64,000 bases of DNA from Caecitellus pseudoparvulus. Its lineage: Eukaryota; Bigyra: Bicosoecida. The notes under the pieces are model-generated. The model saw only the letters and a list, made by a program, of their open reading frames with translations. It did not search any database and was not told the origin of the DNA. The translations under genes and the position numbers were made by a program. This document shows, in pieces, positions 37,501 to 45,999 of this stretch (the stretch's first letter is position 1; every line of letters starts with the position of its first letter). Location: assembly GCA_965644315.1 (NCBI GenBank), contig CBFFRQ010000078.1:1-64000 (forward strand). Reading direction: 5' to 3'.

Positions 37501-40500
37501 GCAACCAGGGCCGCTTGCGAGGTGGCCATTTGGTCCTGGTCCGCACAGCGATCATTGAGCTCCCGCACTTTGCCCTTCAACTGCTCGACAACTCCGAGGC
37601 TATCCTGCAACTGTGGCAGCACTTGTTGCAAGCTGTTGTGGTTCGCAGTCGCTTCCTGCTGGGCCCGCTCCAGGTCTTGAAAGCACGCAGCGTGGCTTGC
37701 TTGCGCCGCTTTCACCTCCTCCTGCGCCTGCACCAGTTGCTGCCCGAGCCAGTCTCGCTCTTGCTGCACACTGGCCAGTTGGGATTCTGCCACCTCGGCT
37801 CGCATGCTGGCGGCTCGCTCGTCGTCTCGGCTTGGGCTTTGCACCGACTCAGCGGACTCCAATGCCTCGCGAAGGTGCTCAACAGTCCTTTGCTCCTGAA
37901 GCAGGTCGGCATTGGTCTCTTCCAGTGTGTGCGACAAGCTAGCGACGTGGTCCTCAGCAGTGGAGGCTCGACGCAGCGCAGCATCCAGTTGCTGCAAAAG
38001 GCTTGTGTCGTGCGTGTCATGCGCAGGGGATGCGCCCTGCCCCGCGCCTGTGCTGCTGTGTGGCGCAGACAACAGCCGCACCCGCTCTTCTTCGCTTGCC
38101 ATGAGCGCGCATTCCAGTCGCTCGGCCCGAGCCGCGCCCTCAGATCGCACCATTCGCGTCTGGGAAGTGGACGTTGCGATCCTTCCTCGCAGGTCGTGCG
38201 CTGTAGCCTCCAGAGTTGCGATGCGGGCTCTCAAGCGCTCATTCAACTGCATCATTTCAACTTTGTCACCCTGTGCAGTGGCAACACGCTCCTCCAACAA
38301 GTCCACTTCGTCCTGGATGGCACGGCAGCGAGCCTCAGACCGCACAGCTGCTTGTTGCGCGGCAGTCTGAGCCACGAGCAGTGCGCGAACCGCAAGTCGC
38401 GCTCGGTCCACCAGGCTTTCCAAGACCGACAGCGCCGACGAATCACCCGAAGCGGCAAGTTCTTCTCCCTCCTCTCCGTGCGTGTCACCGTCCAACTCAT
38501 GGGGATGGTGCCCGTCCGTCGCCACCTCCCTCACAGCCTGCACGGTACCCTCCACCTCCAGCAACCACTCCCGCAGGCGGTGCTCAAGAGTTGGAAGGGA
38601 CGCTGACACTTGGCGGACGTCAGCAGACAAAGCAGCGTGATCTTCCAGCGCAGCCTGCAGACGCCCCACCCTTGCCTCAACCTGGGAACACACAGCCACC
38701 ACACTTGTCTTACCATGTTGCCCCGCGCTTTCATCAGCAGAGACGCCGAGGCTGTTCAGCATGTGCACAGCTGAGACACCTACGCTGCGCATACACGTTC
38801 TCGCAGCTTCCACCTCCTCCGCCAGCGCGTCACGCTCCCCCTCCACCTCAACCACACGTGCCTGCAGCGCCGACACCGCCTCAGACTCCGACCCACGCAG
38901 ACCCGCCACCTCCTCCGCCAGCGCGTCACGCTCCCCCTCCACCTCAACCACACGTGCCTGCAGCGCCGACACCGCCTCAGACTCCGACCCACGCAGACCC
39001 GCCACCTCCTCCGCCAGCGCGTCACGCTCCCCCTCCACCTCAACCACACGTGCCTGCAGCGCCGACACCGCCTCAGACTCCGACCCACGCAGACCCGCCA
39101 CCTCCTCCGCCAGCGCGTCACGCTCCCCCTCCACCTCAACCACACGTGCCTGCAGCGCCGACACCGCCTCAGACTCCGACCCACGCAGACCCGCCACCTC
39201 CTCTGCCAGCGCGTCACGCTCCCCCTCCACCTCACCCACACGTGCCTGCAGCGCCGACACCGCCTCAGACTCCGACCCACGCAGACCCGCCACCTCCTCC
39301 GCCAGCGCGTCACGCTCCCCCTCCACCTCACCCACGCGTGCCTGCAGCGCCGACACCGCCTCAGACTCCGACCCACGCAGACCCGCCACCTCCTCTGCCA
39401 GCGCGTCACGCTCCCCCTCCACCTCACCCACGCGTGCCTGCAGCGCCGACACCGCCTCAGACTCCGACCCACGCAGACCCGCCACCTCCTCCGCCAGCGC
39501 GTCACGCTCCCCCTCCACCTCAACCACACGTGCCTGCAGCGCCGACACCGCCTCAGACTCCGACCCACGCAGACCCGCCACCTCCTCCGCCAGCGCGTCA
39601 CGCTCCCCCTCCACCTCAACCACACGTGCCTGCAGCGCCGACACCGCCTCAGACTCCGACCCACGCAGACCCGCCACCTCCTCCGCCAGCGCGTCACGCT
39701 CCCCCTCCACCTCAACCACGCGTGCCTGCAGCGCCGACACCGCCTCAGACTCCGACCCACGCAGACCCGCCACCTCCTCCGCCAGCGCGTCACGCTCCCC
39801 CTCCACCTCACCCACGCGTGCCTGCAGCGCCGACACCGCCTCAGACTCCGACCCACGCAGACCCGCCACCTCCTCCGCCAGCGCGTCACGCTCCCCCTCC
39901 ACCTCAACCACACGTGCCTGCAGCGCCGACACCGCCTCAGACTCCGACCCACGCAGACCCGCCACCTCCTCCGCCAGCGCGTCACGCTCCCCCTCCACCT
40001 CAACCACACGTGCCTGCAGCGCCGACACCGCCTCAGACTCCGACCCACGCAGACCCGCCACCTCCTCCGCCAGCGCGTCACGCTCCCCCTCCACCTCAAC
40101 CACACGTGCCTGCAGCGCCGACACCGCCTCAGACTCCGACCCACGCAGACCCGCCACCTCCTCCGCCAGCGCGTCACGCTCCCCCTCCACCTCACCCACG
40201 CGTGCCTGCAGCGCCGACACCGCCTCAGACTCCGACCCACGCAGACCCGCCACCTCCTCCGCCAGCGCGTCACGCTCCCCCTCCACCTCAACCACACGTG
40301 CCTGCAGCGCCGACACCGCCTCAGACTCCGACCCACGCAGACCCGCCACCTCCTCCGCCAGCGCGTCACGCTCCCCCTCCACCTCAACCACGCGTGCCTG
40401 CAGCGCCGACACCGCCTCAGACTCCGACCCACGCAGACCCGCCACCTCCTCCGCCAGCGCGTCACGCTCCCCCTCCACCTCAACCACACGTGCCTGCAGC

Positions 40501-42878
40501 GCCGACACCGCCTCAGACTCCGACCCACGCAGGCCCGCCACCTCCTCCGCCAGCGCGTCAAGCTCCCCCTCCACCTCAACCACGCGTGCCTGCAGCGCCG
40601 ACACCGCCTCAGACTCCGACACACGCAGGCCCGCCACCTCCTCCGCCAGCGCGTCACGCTCCCCCTCCACCTCAACCACACGTGCCTGCAGCGCCGACAC
40701 CGCCTCAGACTCCGACCCACGCAGACCCGCCACCTCCTCCGCCAGCGCGTCACGCTCCCCCTCCACCTCAACCACACGTGCCTGCAGCGCCGACACCGCC
40801 TCAGACTCCGACCCACGCAGACCCGCCACCTCCTCCGCCAGCGCGTCACGCTCCCCCTCCACCTCAACCACACGTGCCTGCAGCGCCGACACCGCCTCAG
40901 ACTCCGACCCACGCAGCTGCGCTAGGAGATCTTTCTGCGATGCTATGGTTGCTTCGCGCTCGTGGCGCTGTGCGCGCTCGGATGCGAGCTCCTTCTGCAG
41001 TGTTGCTGCTGTCTGCTCAACTTCAACGAGTTTACAGCGCTGTGACGTGAAGGCCGAGTTGCTCGATTCTGCTGCCTGTTTCTGGTCCCGGACAACACCC
41101 TTGAGTTGCTGTATCCTTTCCATGTTCTTGATGTCTGCCTCACGCATTGAACGTATTTCTGCGCGAAGTTGCTCTTGAGCCGTCGTTGCAGCTTGCAAGG
41201 CAGTCTGGGCCAGCTCAGCCTGCTCCGAGTGGCGCCTGGCCTCCACATTCAGGTCTTTGATTTTCTGCTGCAGTTCCGTGTGCACCCCTCGCGCTGTCGA
41301 CACCTCATCTTCCAGTTCTTGGCATCGTTGTTGCGAATGCACCGCTGCTTGAACGCGAGGCAAAGAGGTTCGCCGCAGCTGCTCCAGGCTCTGCTGGTTC
41401 AACAGTCCACTTGCATCGTCCAGGTGCTCACTACCCACTCCTACCGCAGCTGAAAAGGCCAGCAGAGCGCTGCATGCGAATGCGTACCGTCCTTCAAGCT
41501 CACTCTTTGCTGATCGGCAGTCCTTCAAGTCTTGCTGAGCCAGAGACAGTTTGCTCTGTGCGTCTGATAGCTGTGCTGCTTGCTCAATGTGTTGCAAGGC
41601 CTGCTCGTCACCATCACTTCGGGCAAGGGAAGCGGCGTGTCGCGCATGCTCAACTTGGGTCTGCAAATCAGCCACTTGCGACTCCAAGGCTGACACGCGA
41701 GCCACATGGGCAGAGTTTTCATGCTTCAAAGTCGCATTTAGTTTGACCACGGCCGCATGCTTCTCTTCCAACTGCGCCACAACCGTCGCTTGCGATTCTA
41801 TCTGCCGCTGCATGTGGCTGCGCTCGTGTTCAGCACTGGTCTGATGCTCCTCTATTGCTGGATGCACCTGGGCTGACTCCGCGCCACCCTGCTGCACCTG
41901 TTCCCTCGCTGCCGCCAAGTCCTTGCTCAGGCGCTCACGCTGCGCCTGCAGTGCCTCGATGCGCGACGCAGCCTCGGTCATGGCTTGCCCGTGCTCCTTC
42001 CGACGGGCGTGTTCTGCGAGGAGGGCAGTTTTCAGGCGCTTGCAGCGGCTTCTCCAAGCCCGCATTTCACCTTTGTAGTCCCTGCCGACAACGGAGCCAA
42101 CGGACGATGGCGCAACGCTCGTAGCACTGGAGCCAATGCCAATGACTGAACCGGGGACAGAGTGCGGCGGAATGACTGGGGGATCAATGACCTCATCCTC
42201 CGCCTCAGACCCGCCGTCAGACTGCGCTAGGGCCGCTGCTGGCTCGGGAGGTGCACCAGACCGCGCTCGCCGCCTGTCAGCGGGCGGCGTCCGCACCGCC
42301 TCCACCCTGGCCTTGATGGACGCCAGACGCAGGCTCGTGCTGGTGCCTGCGTCAGAACTTGCAACACGCTGCAGGAGGGCAGCCGAGGCATTGGACAGTC
42401 GGACACCCTTGGACGTCACCACCTGGCCAGAATCGTCCCGCGCCGAGTACGTGGTGTACAGGGAGCCACGGGAAGTGTCCAAGCCGGCATGCCCCACCCG
42501 CTGCTGAGCTGCCCCTACCCCAGAGCCGGAAGACATGGTGCTGCTTCCTCCGAGCGACAGCGTCCTTGCCCCGTCGACGGACTCCAAGCGTGAAATGGCC
42601 GACAGTGCTGCCTGAGAGCCAGCGGCGGGCAAATGCCTCGGAGGTGCAGCCGAAGCAGCATGCTGCATGCCATGGGCACGTTCATGCAGACGCTGAAGTG
42701 AATGCAAAGCGTGTCTTGTGCTGGCCGCGCCTGCGCGCGAGCTGGCCTCGCTGCTGCCGCCGTGGCCGTTGGAGCCACGAGACTGAGAGCTGCCACTGCC
42801 AGCCACTGTGATGCGGATGCTGCCTGAACGGTGCAGCTCGATCCGCGCAGGTGACGCCTCTTCAGTGATAAACGACAT
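34590..42878 (-). CDS. Giant coiled-coil protein, 2762 residues, with a 22-copy 32-residue repeat
   Basis: A single uninterrupted frame starts at ATG 42876-42878 (MSFITEEASP) and stops 96 bp before the CNNM start. Residues 1 to about 270 are Ser/Ala-rich and probably disordered. Residues about 270-2100 are dominated by Glu/Gln/Ala/Leu coiled coil. Residues about 654-1356 are 22 near-identical 32-residue units (core ESEAVSALQARVVEVEGERD). Residues about 2150-2650 are Pro/Arg/Ser-rich, and a short final block (LHESVLDWLLSDGVHRDEVG) looks folded. There is no signal peptide or TM. Golgin-, centrosomal- or cytoskeletal-scaffold-like by architecture only; homology cannot be assigned by eye because coiled coils align non-specifically. 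Confidence 0.85.
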   Translation of the reverse strand: MSFITEEASPARIELHRSGSIRITVAGSGSSQSRGSNGHGGSSEASSRAGAASTRHALHSLQRLHERAHGMQHAASAAPPRHLPAAGSQAALSAISRLESVDGARTLSLGGSSTMSSGSGVGAAQQRVGHAGLDTSRGSLYTTYSARDDSGQVVTSKGVRLSNASAALLQRVASSDAGTSTSLRLASIKARVEAVRTPPADRRRARSGAPPEPAAALAQSDGGSEAEDEVIDPPVIPPHSVPGSVIGIGSSATSVAPSSVGSVVGRDYKGEMRAWRSRCKRLKTALLAEHARRKEHGQAMTEAASRIEALQAQRERLSKDLAAAREQVQQGGAESAQVHPAIEEHQTSAEHERSHMQRQIESQATVVAQLEEKHAAVVKLNATLKHENSAHVARVSALESQVADLQTQVEHARHAASLARSDGDEQALQHIEQAAQLSDAQSKLSLAQQDLKDCRSAKSELEGRYAFACSALLAFSAAVGVGSEHLDDASGLLNQQSLEQLRRTSLPRVQAAVHSQQRCQELEDEVSTARGVHTELQQKIKDLNVEARRHSEQAELAQTALQAATTAQEQLRAEIRSMREADIKNMERIQQLKGVVRDQKQAAESSNSAFTSQRCKLVEVEQTAATLQKELASERAQRHEREATIASQKDLLAQLRGSESEAVSALQARVVEVEGERDALAEEVAGLRGSESEAVSALQARVVEVEGERDALAEEVAGLRGSESEAVSALQARVVEVEGERDALAEEVAGLRVSESEAVSALQARVVEVEGELDALAEEVAGLRGSESEAVSALQARVVEVEGERDALAEEVAGLRGSESEAVSALQARVVEVEGERDALAEEVAGLRGSESEAVSALQARVVEVEGERDALAEEVAGLRGSESEAVSALQARVGEVEGERDALAEEVAGLRGSESEAVSALQARVVEVEGERDALAEEVAGLRGSESEAVSALQARVVEVEGERDALAEEVAGLRGSESEAVSALQARVVEVEGERDALAEEVAGLRGSESEAVSALQARVGEVEGERDALAEEVAGLRGSESEAVSALQARVVEVEGERDALAEEVAGLRGSESEAVSALQARVVEVEGERDALAEEVAGLRGSESEAVSALQARVVEVEGERDALAEEVAGLRGSESEAVSALQARVGEVEGERDALAEEVAGLRGSESEAVSALQARVGEVEGERDALAEEVAGLRGSESEAVSALQARVGEVEGERDALAEEVAGLRGSESEAVSALQARVVEVEGERDALAEEVAGLRGSESEAVSALQARVVEVEGERDALAEEVAGLRGSESEAVSALQARVVEVEGERDALAEEVAGLRGSESEAVSALQARVVEVEGERDALAEEVEAARTCMRSVGVSAVHMLNSLGVSADESAGQHGKTSVVAVCSQVEARVGRLQAALEDHAALSADVRQVSASLPTLEHRLREWLLEVEGTVQAVREVATDGHHPHELDGDTHGEEGEELAASGDSSALSVLESLVDRARLAVRALLVAQTAAQQAAVRSEARCRAIQDEVDLLEERVATAQGDKVEMMQLNERLRARIATLEATAHDLRGRIATSTSQTRMVRSEGAARAERLECALMASEEERVRLLSAPHSSTGAGQGASPAHDTHDTSLLQQLDAALRRASTAEDHVASLSHTLEETNADLLQEQRTVEHLREALESAESVQSPSRDDERAASMRAEVAESQLASVQQERDWLGQQLVQAQEEVKAAQASHAACFQDLERAQQEATANHNSLQQVLPQLQDSLGVVEQLKGKVRELNDRCADQDQMATSQAALVAALRADHATLQHEHEAVQEQLRVAQEQAALAHEDASARLASAQERIAELEAQGAKSDSSASEGPQSASGRPSPQQLQDALHAAQHEATLAMQTAARTASALREAEQGRILAEQQLALAREQLQLAESGAADSAAAQKARAEELRVERDTARQQFSQLTAHVQGVTAAVQAHKARHAALAAEKAELTRQLAEAHAALAGRAARSGMEASWDDALSGPDASSFARSILSDADADESMQLRAALHISEEGLAAVREQLSSLGQHLLATESELERTGEAHASLVGVHSSLLEDNSRLQSAVAEATAEKAAMEVGVRRLVAERGVLARLVEELQGQVARLSARKAAQESAATSLLDSSVSALSHASPGSQGADGAEHAELAGTLAALDAAMASVGRDPEHAPVTPEQSQRHGDQTASPPRPAAQPEDSDGRSSPPPASRRPLAGLAPARPTTVPGTVPPAATSSSKGAFFPPRASGAGAGGVDPRAFIRAIAVASPAQQVASTEELQGMVRSPVGGEDTGGSPAPIQPQRTAGPLAGTGDVDGDERLLWGARVAQALAASEGAIASIDRTMAECASVASMAGSSSVPSPPRSSTAEAGADPDAGVPGTALPRVAPRPRPDISVPHTAARAARNQSLSLASLADDISRYRHLKRVAAASESSSVSGSVHTPPRQAWTQPESPMARPSPGRAASVGVDAGVGPDAPLAEAGTQTGTSPTAAAQAPRPERSGRRRRHRRTDAASRSSSGEEGSEGGARRGRQPVRGTRGRRTRRAAPSVTGRARARSDSVGRRRRPLHTPTRGGGVPPPSSRSSSAGRQGTTPKRVWMPSYVPPRHADGTLLDAEEVRQRPTPPRPATPPAPSVHPQGGGAARRRAPAPRGGLPPRHPTEEAEGVADVAQPVPALRRQPTTVLHESVLDWLLSDGVHRDEVGGAAWAQEYAARRDALLKRKEAEGGVRGVTGGSNAQLRGGAGRGLPR
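38815..40918 (-). repeat. Coding minisatellite: 22 tandem copies of a 96-bp unit
   Basis: The period is exactly 96 bp (for example identical registers at 38881, 38977 and so on to 40897). Units differ at few sites, mainly a Val/Gly codon switch and silent A/G changes. The 32-residue translation fits three heptads plus one hendecad. Because 96 is a multiple of three, spurious long frames appear on other strands and frames. Confidence 0.97.
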
Positions 42879-43817
42879 GGTCTTAAGTATTCACGGGAAG
42901 GTAGCGACGCAAGGCCCTCCCCCAAGCCCAGTCTGTGGGGCAACGGCAGGCACTCTGCGGAATTTGAATGGTGCCAGACACGCGGCCTTGGGACAGCCCG
43001 AAAAGACCAACGATCTTCAAGTTTCTCGCAAAGATCGGAAAATAATCAATCTGCATTCACGCAGCTGGCTCTTGAGGTCTTGGCCGAGGTTTTGCCAGCA
43101 GGTATTTGCTGCTGAGCTACTGTGTGGACAAGAAGAGAGGAAAGGCAGCACCCAGCAAAGAACGTTTTAGCTTCGCCGCTTTCCATACTTTCTCGATCTT
43201 TCTATTGGTTGCACGGGCCTGAGCCTCTCTTGCCCACGTTGGGCCCGATTCCCCCGCTCATTCTTCAAGAATTCAAGACATTCATTGGAGCATTCCCCCC
43301 CAGGCACACACAAGTACTCCTGACAAGCAGGAAACATACTGAAAATTTTCCTCCGAAACCTGGGGGGTTCTGTCATTCTGGCCATCGCTGGGTGTTTGCG
43401 GAGGTGTGGCGAAGAGTTGCACGTGAAACTCCGCCGAAACGCTCGCTGATTGTAAAAGCAGTGCTGCCTGCATATCAAGGAGAAGCCAGGATACCAAAGC
43501 CAGGCGTCTCGCATCAATGCATCAAGATCGACTTGGTAGGCTTGCGTTTCAGAGTTTGCAGTCGGCACACGCCACGTAGCGCAATGGTTTTACTTGCTTG
43601 TGACAGAAGGCTTGGCAGCTCAACAACGCCAGTGACGGCCAGTGTTGTTTTTCGACAGTATGAACAAAACAAACCCCAAACACACATCACGCGTATGTTT
43701 ATTGCGGCAAGGCCCCCTTTTCTCTGCAGCCCTCGCTCCGCTCGTGCGCAGCGAGTGAAGTTGACCGTGGAAGTGGCAGAGAAACGTCTCCGTGCTCAGC
43801 AGCGCGCTTGACCGCCA
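42879..43817. promoter_or_regulatory. Divergent intergenic region, AT-richer than its surroundings
   Basis: 939 bp upstream of both the coiled-coil gene (-) and the PPAY membrane protein (+). Composition drops noticeably in GC between about 43000 and 43700. Short frames lack protein-like character and no tRNA or snRNA was identified. A short frame at 43818 (MEYFDEAPASV..., ending near a GTACGT at about 43902) could be a first exon of the downstream gene, joined to the acceptor at 44177, but this is unproven. Confidence 0.4.
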
Positions 43818-44153
43818 ATGGAGTACTTCGACGAGGCCCCGGCTTCCGTACAGCTGAGAATCTTGTTTGCCATTGTTTCTTGGATCATTGCAGTCTCGTT
43901 TGTACGTGCCGCGGCTCTGTGGAGCGCACGGCGTCGGTGCTGATGTTGGGCGGTTGACGGTGTCAACAGCAACTCTGGCGCGGCGAAACATGCTCCCCCA
44001 TCACGTGCCCCACAGTTCTTGGGATGCTCCCTTGCCGCTTGTGATTGTTTCGTCAACACATCGAGTCCCCATCGACAAGATGAGCGCTGGAAACGCCGCG
44101 GACACATCCATGCTGATGTGCCTGTCCTGGAGCCCCACGAGGCACCCCTGTCC

Positions 44154-45836
44154 ATGGAGCGGTCTGGACACTCTCAGAGTGACAGAGCTGCTTGCCGTGC
44201 GGTTGCTGCAGCGATTGGCATCCAGGCGGCAAACGGCGAGGGCAACATGCCGTCCCAGACTAACACCGAAATGCTCGGTGTGCACGAGGCCAAGCACCCC
44301 GTCTTGGTGCAGTTGACTCAGCACGTTGTGCGAGATGCCACGGTGTTCCACGAGCCAGAGCATGTGGAGTCAAGCATGGTGACGCACGACTCTGAGAGTT
44401 GCTGTGATACACCTGCGCTGCGGGGCCTGGCAATGTTCTTCAACCCGTTCGTGTTCATGTTCGTGGGTCTCGCGCTGTGGCCGTGGGCGTTCATCACCGA
44501 GGCTGAGTGCACGCCCCTGCCTGCTGACTTCTTCGACCGGGTTGACTGCGAGCGGGCGCTGGAGGACAAGTCCACCCGTTTCACTGCATTTTTGGCTGTG
44601 AGCTGTATTTGCCTTGTGTTCATGCTCTGTGCAAGTTGCAGCGCCAGCACCCGACTGTCTGGCATCAAGGGTTTCACCGCGTTCAAGCAGCGTTTTGATG
44701 CTGTGGCCAGTGTGGGACGGGCAGCGCCCCAGCCAGCTCTAAATATCCAATGCCATTGGTACAGCTCGCATTCACGTGGATCGGGGAAGAACAGGAGGAC
44801 TGTCGTCACCAATCGAGATTCGTTCGACATCTCCTCCCTGCCTGGCTTCCCTCGACTTGTCGTCGTGGACAACACGCCGTCCCTGGAGCCCCTGGAGGAC
44901 CTCCTCAAACGCTCTGGGGCACCTGCTGCTTACGTGTACACGCGTGTGCTGTTCCAGCCACGTGGCAAGGCGCGCCGACTGCTGGGCGGGACTCTGACGG
45001 CGATGAAGGCCTATGCACGCACGTGTGACACCAGCTCTCATGCGTCAATGGTCATGGGCATGGAGCTGGAGGGCATGCCAGTACGTGAGGGAAAGTCCAT
45101 CTCCAACACGCAGGTTGTGCTGGACTCAGTGGACCTTGACAGTGTGAAGGCCAAACTCAGCCCCGTTGGGTGCCTGCCGCCCGGCCTCTCCCACCTGTCA
45201 CACCTCATCATTGCGGCGCTGGGCTTGATGCCCATGTGTGTGGCACGAGTGGAGCGAACACTGCCAGAGGTGGTGCTTACCATTGTGAAGGACGTGTACG
45301 TGGAGGGAGACGTGCCAGGCGGGGCCGCGACTGCGCCTTGGGAAGGAGGTGCGAGCGGCGCGGCTGTGGTGAATGTTGGCGGCAGTCCGGGTGTGAGCGG
45401 CGGGCCAACGTTTGCTGCCACGAATCCCGTGATGGTGAGCAGTGCAGGAGGGGGTGGTGGGGAGGGGTTGCCAAGTGCGCCATACCCGGGCATGGGTGGA
45501 GGTGGGGGCATGGCGCCGTACCCGCCATCAGGCGGGGGGGGCGGGTATCCTGCAGCCAGTCCATCTGCCGCGGGCCCTGCACCCTACCCAACGACCGATG
45601 GGGGAGCGGCTGGCTTGCCCCCTTCAGCGTACAATGGCGGGGCCAGTTCGGGTGGACCAGGGTACGCATCGCCTGGGTATCCATCGTACGGCTCGGCACC
45701 TGGCATGCCGCCAGCCTACTCAAGCCCGAGTGCGCCGCCCGCCTATCCGGGCATGCCACCGGCATACTCCGGAGGCACTGGTTTTGGGGCGATGTTTGGG
45801 AGCTCTGGAGCCCAAAAGGGCGACTTCAGCTTCTAG
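44154..45836 (+). CDS. Multi-pass membrane protein with three C-terminal PPAY motifs
   Basis: The open frame extends to 44019 without an ATG; the first in-frame ATG is 44154 (MERSGHSQSD), giving 560 residues. Hydrophobic helices are AMFFNPFVFMFVGLALWPW, RFTAFLAVSCICLVFMLCA and LSHLIIAALGLMPMCV. Between the second and third lies a soluble domain with IQCHWYSSHSRGSGKNRRTV, which weakly recalls the CYHYE...RTxxRVxTH motif of TMEM151-like proteins. The last 150 residues are Gly/Pro/Tyr-rich and include three PPAY motifs within about 30 residues of each other. PPxY motifs classically bind WW domains of NEDD4/Rsp5-type ubiquitin ligases. A spliced upstream exon at 43818 is possible. The specific family is uncertain. 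Confidence 0.7.
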   Translation: MERSGHSQSDRAACRAVAAAIGIQAANGEGNMPSQTNTEMLGVHEAKHPVLVQLTQHVVRDATVFHEPEHVESSMVTHDSESCCDTPALRGLAMFFNPFVFMFVGLALWPWAFITEAECTPLPADFFDRVDCERALEDKSTRFTAFLAVSCICLVFMLCASCSASTRLSGIKGFTAFKQRFDAVASVGRAAPQPALNIQCHWYSSHSRGSGKNRRTVVTNRDSFDISSLPGFPRLVVVDNTPSLEPLEDLLKRSGAPAAYVYTRVLFQPRGKARRLLGGTLTAMKAYARTCDTSSHASMVMGMELEGMPVREGKSISNTQVVLDSVDLDSVKAKLSPVGCLPPGLSHLSHLIIAALGLMPMCVARVERTLPEVVLTIVKDVYVEGDVPGGAATAPWEGGASGAAVVNVGGSPGVSGGPTFAATNPVMVSSAGGGGGEGLPSAPYPGMGGGGGMAPYPPSGGGGGYPAASPSAAGPAPYPTTDGGAAGLPPSAYNGGASSGGPGYASPGYPSYGSAPGMPPAYSSPSAPPAYPGMPPAYSGGTGFGAMFGSSGAQKGDFSF

Positions 45837-45999
45837 GCACTGCGCATGTTGTGCTGCAGGCAGCCACAAGCTCTGCAATACATGCCGGCTTTGGGCAGCT
45901 GAGCAACAGCCCGCTTGGTTGCCACCGCGTGCCAAGCAAGCTGCACGACTGAGACGGAAAGCTGTGTGAATTCACAAACAGTGTGCAAGCTTGAGGCGG

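Noticed and set aside
38815-40918. CRISPR-like array appearance of regular 96-bp repeats
   Set aside because: There are no unique spacers; the whole 96-bp unit is repeated, and it codes for coiled coil in a eukaryotic genome.
38216-41178. Long Pro-rich (944 aa) and Ser/Asp-rich (805 aa) plus-strand frames and a 710-aa Arg/Trp-rich minus frame over the 96-bp repeat
   Set aside because: The repeat period is a multiple of three, so any stop-free unit stays open in every frame. Only the frame continuous with the 2762-residue coiled-coil protein has non-repeat coding context on both sides.
43167-43568. 133-aa minus-strand frame in the AT-richer intergenic region
   Set aside because: No domain, no coding-type composition and no supporting splice or neighbour context.
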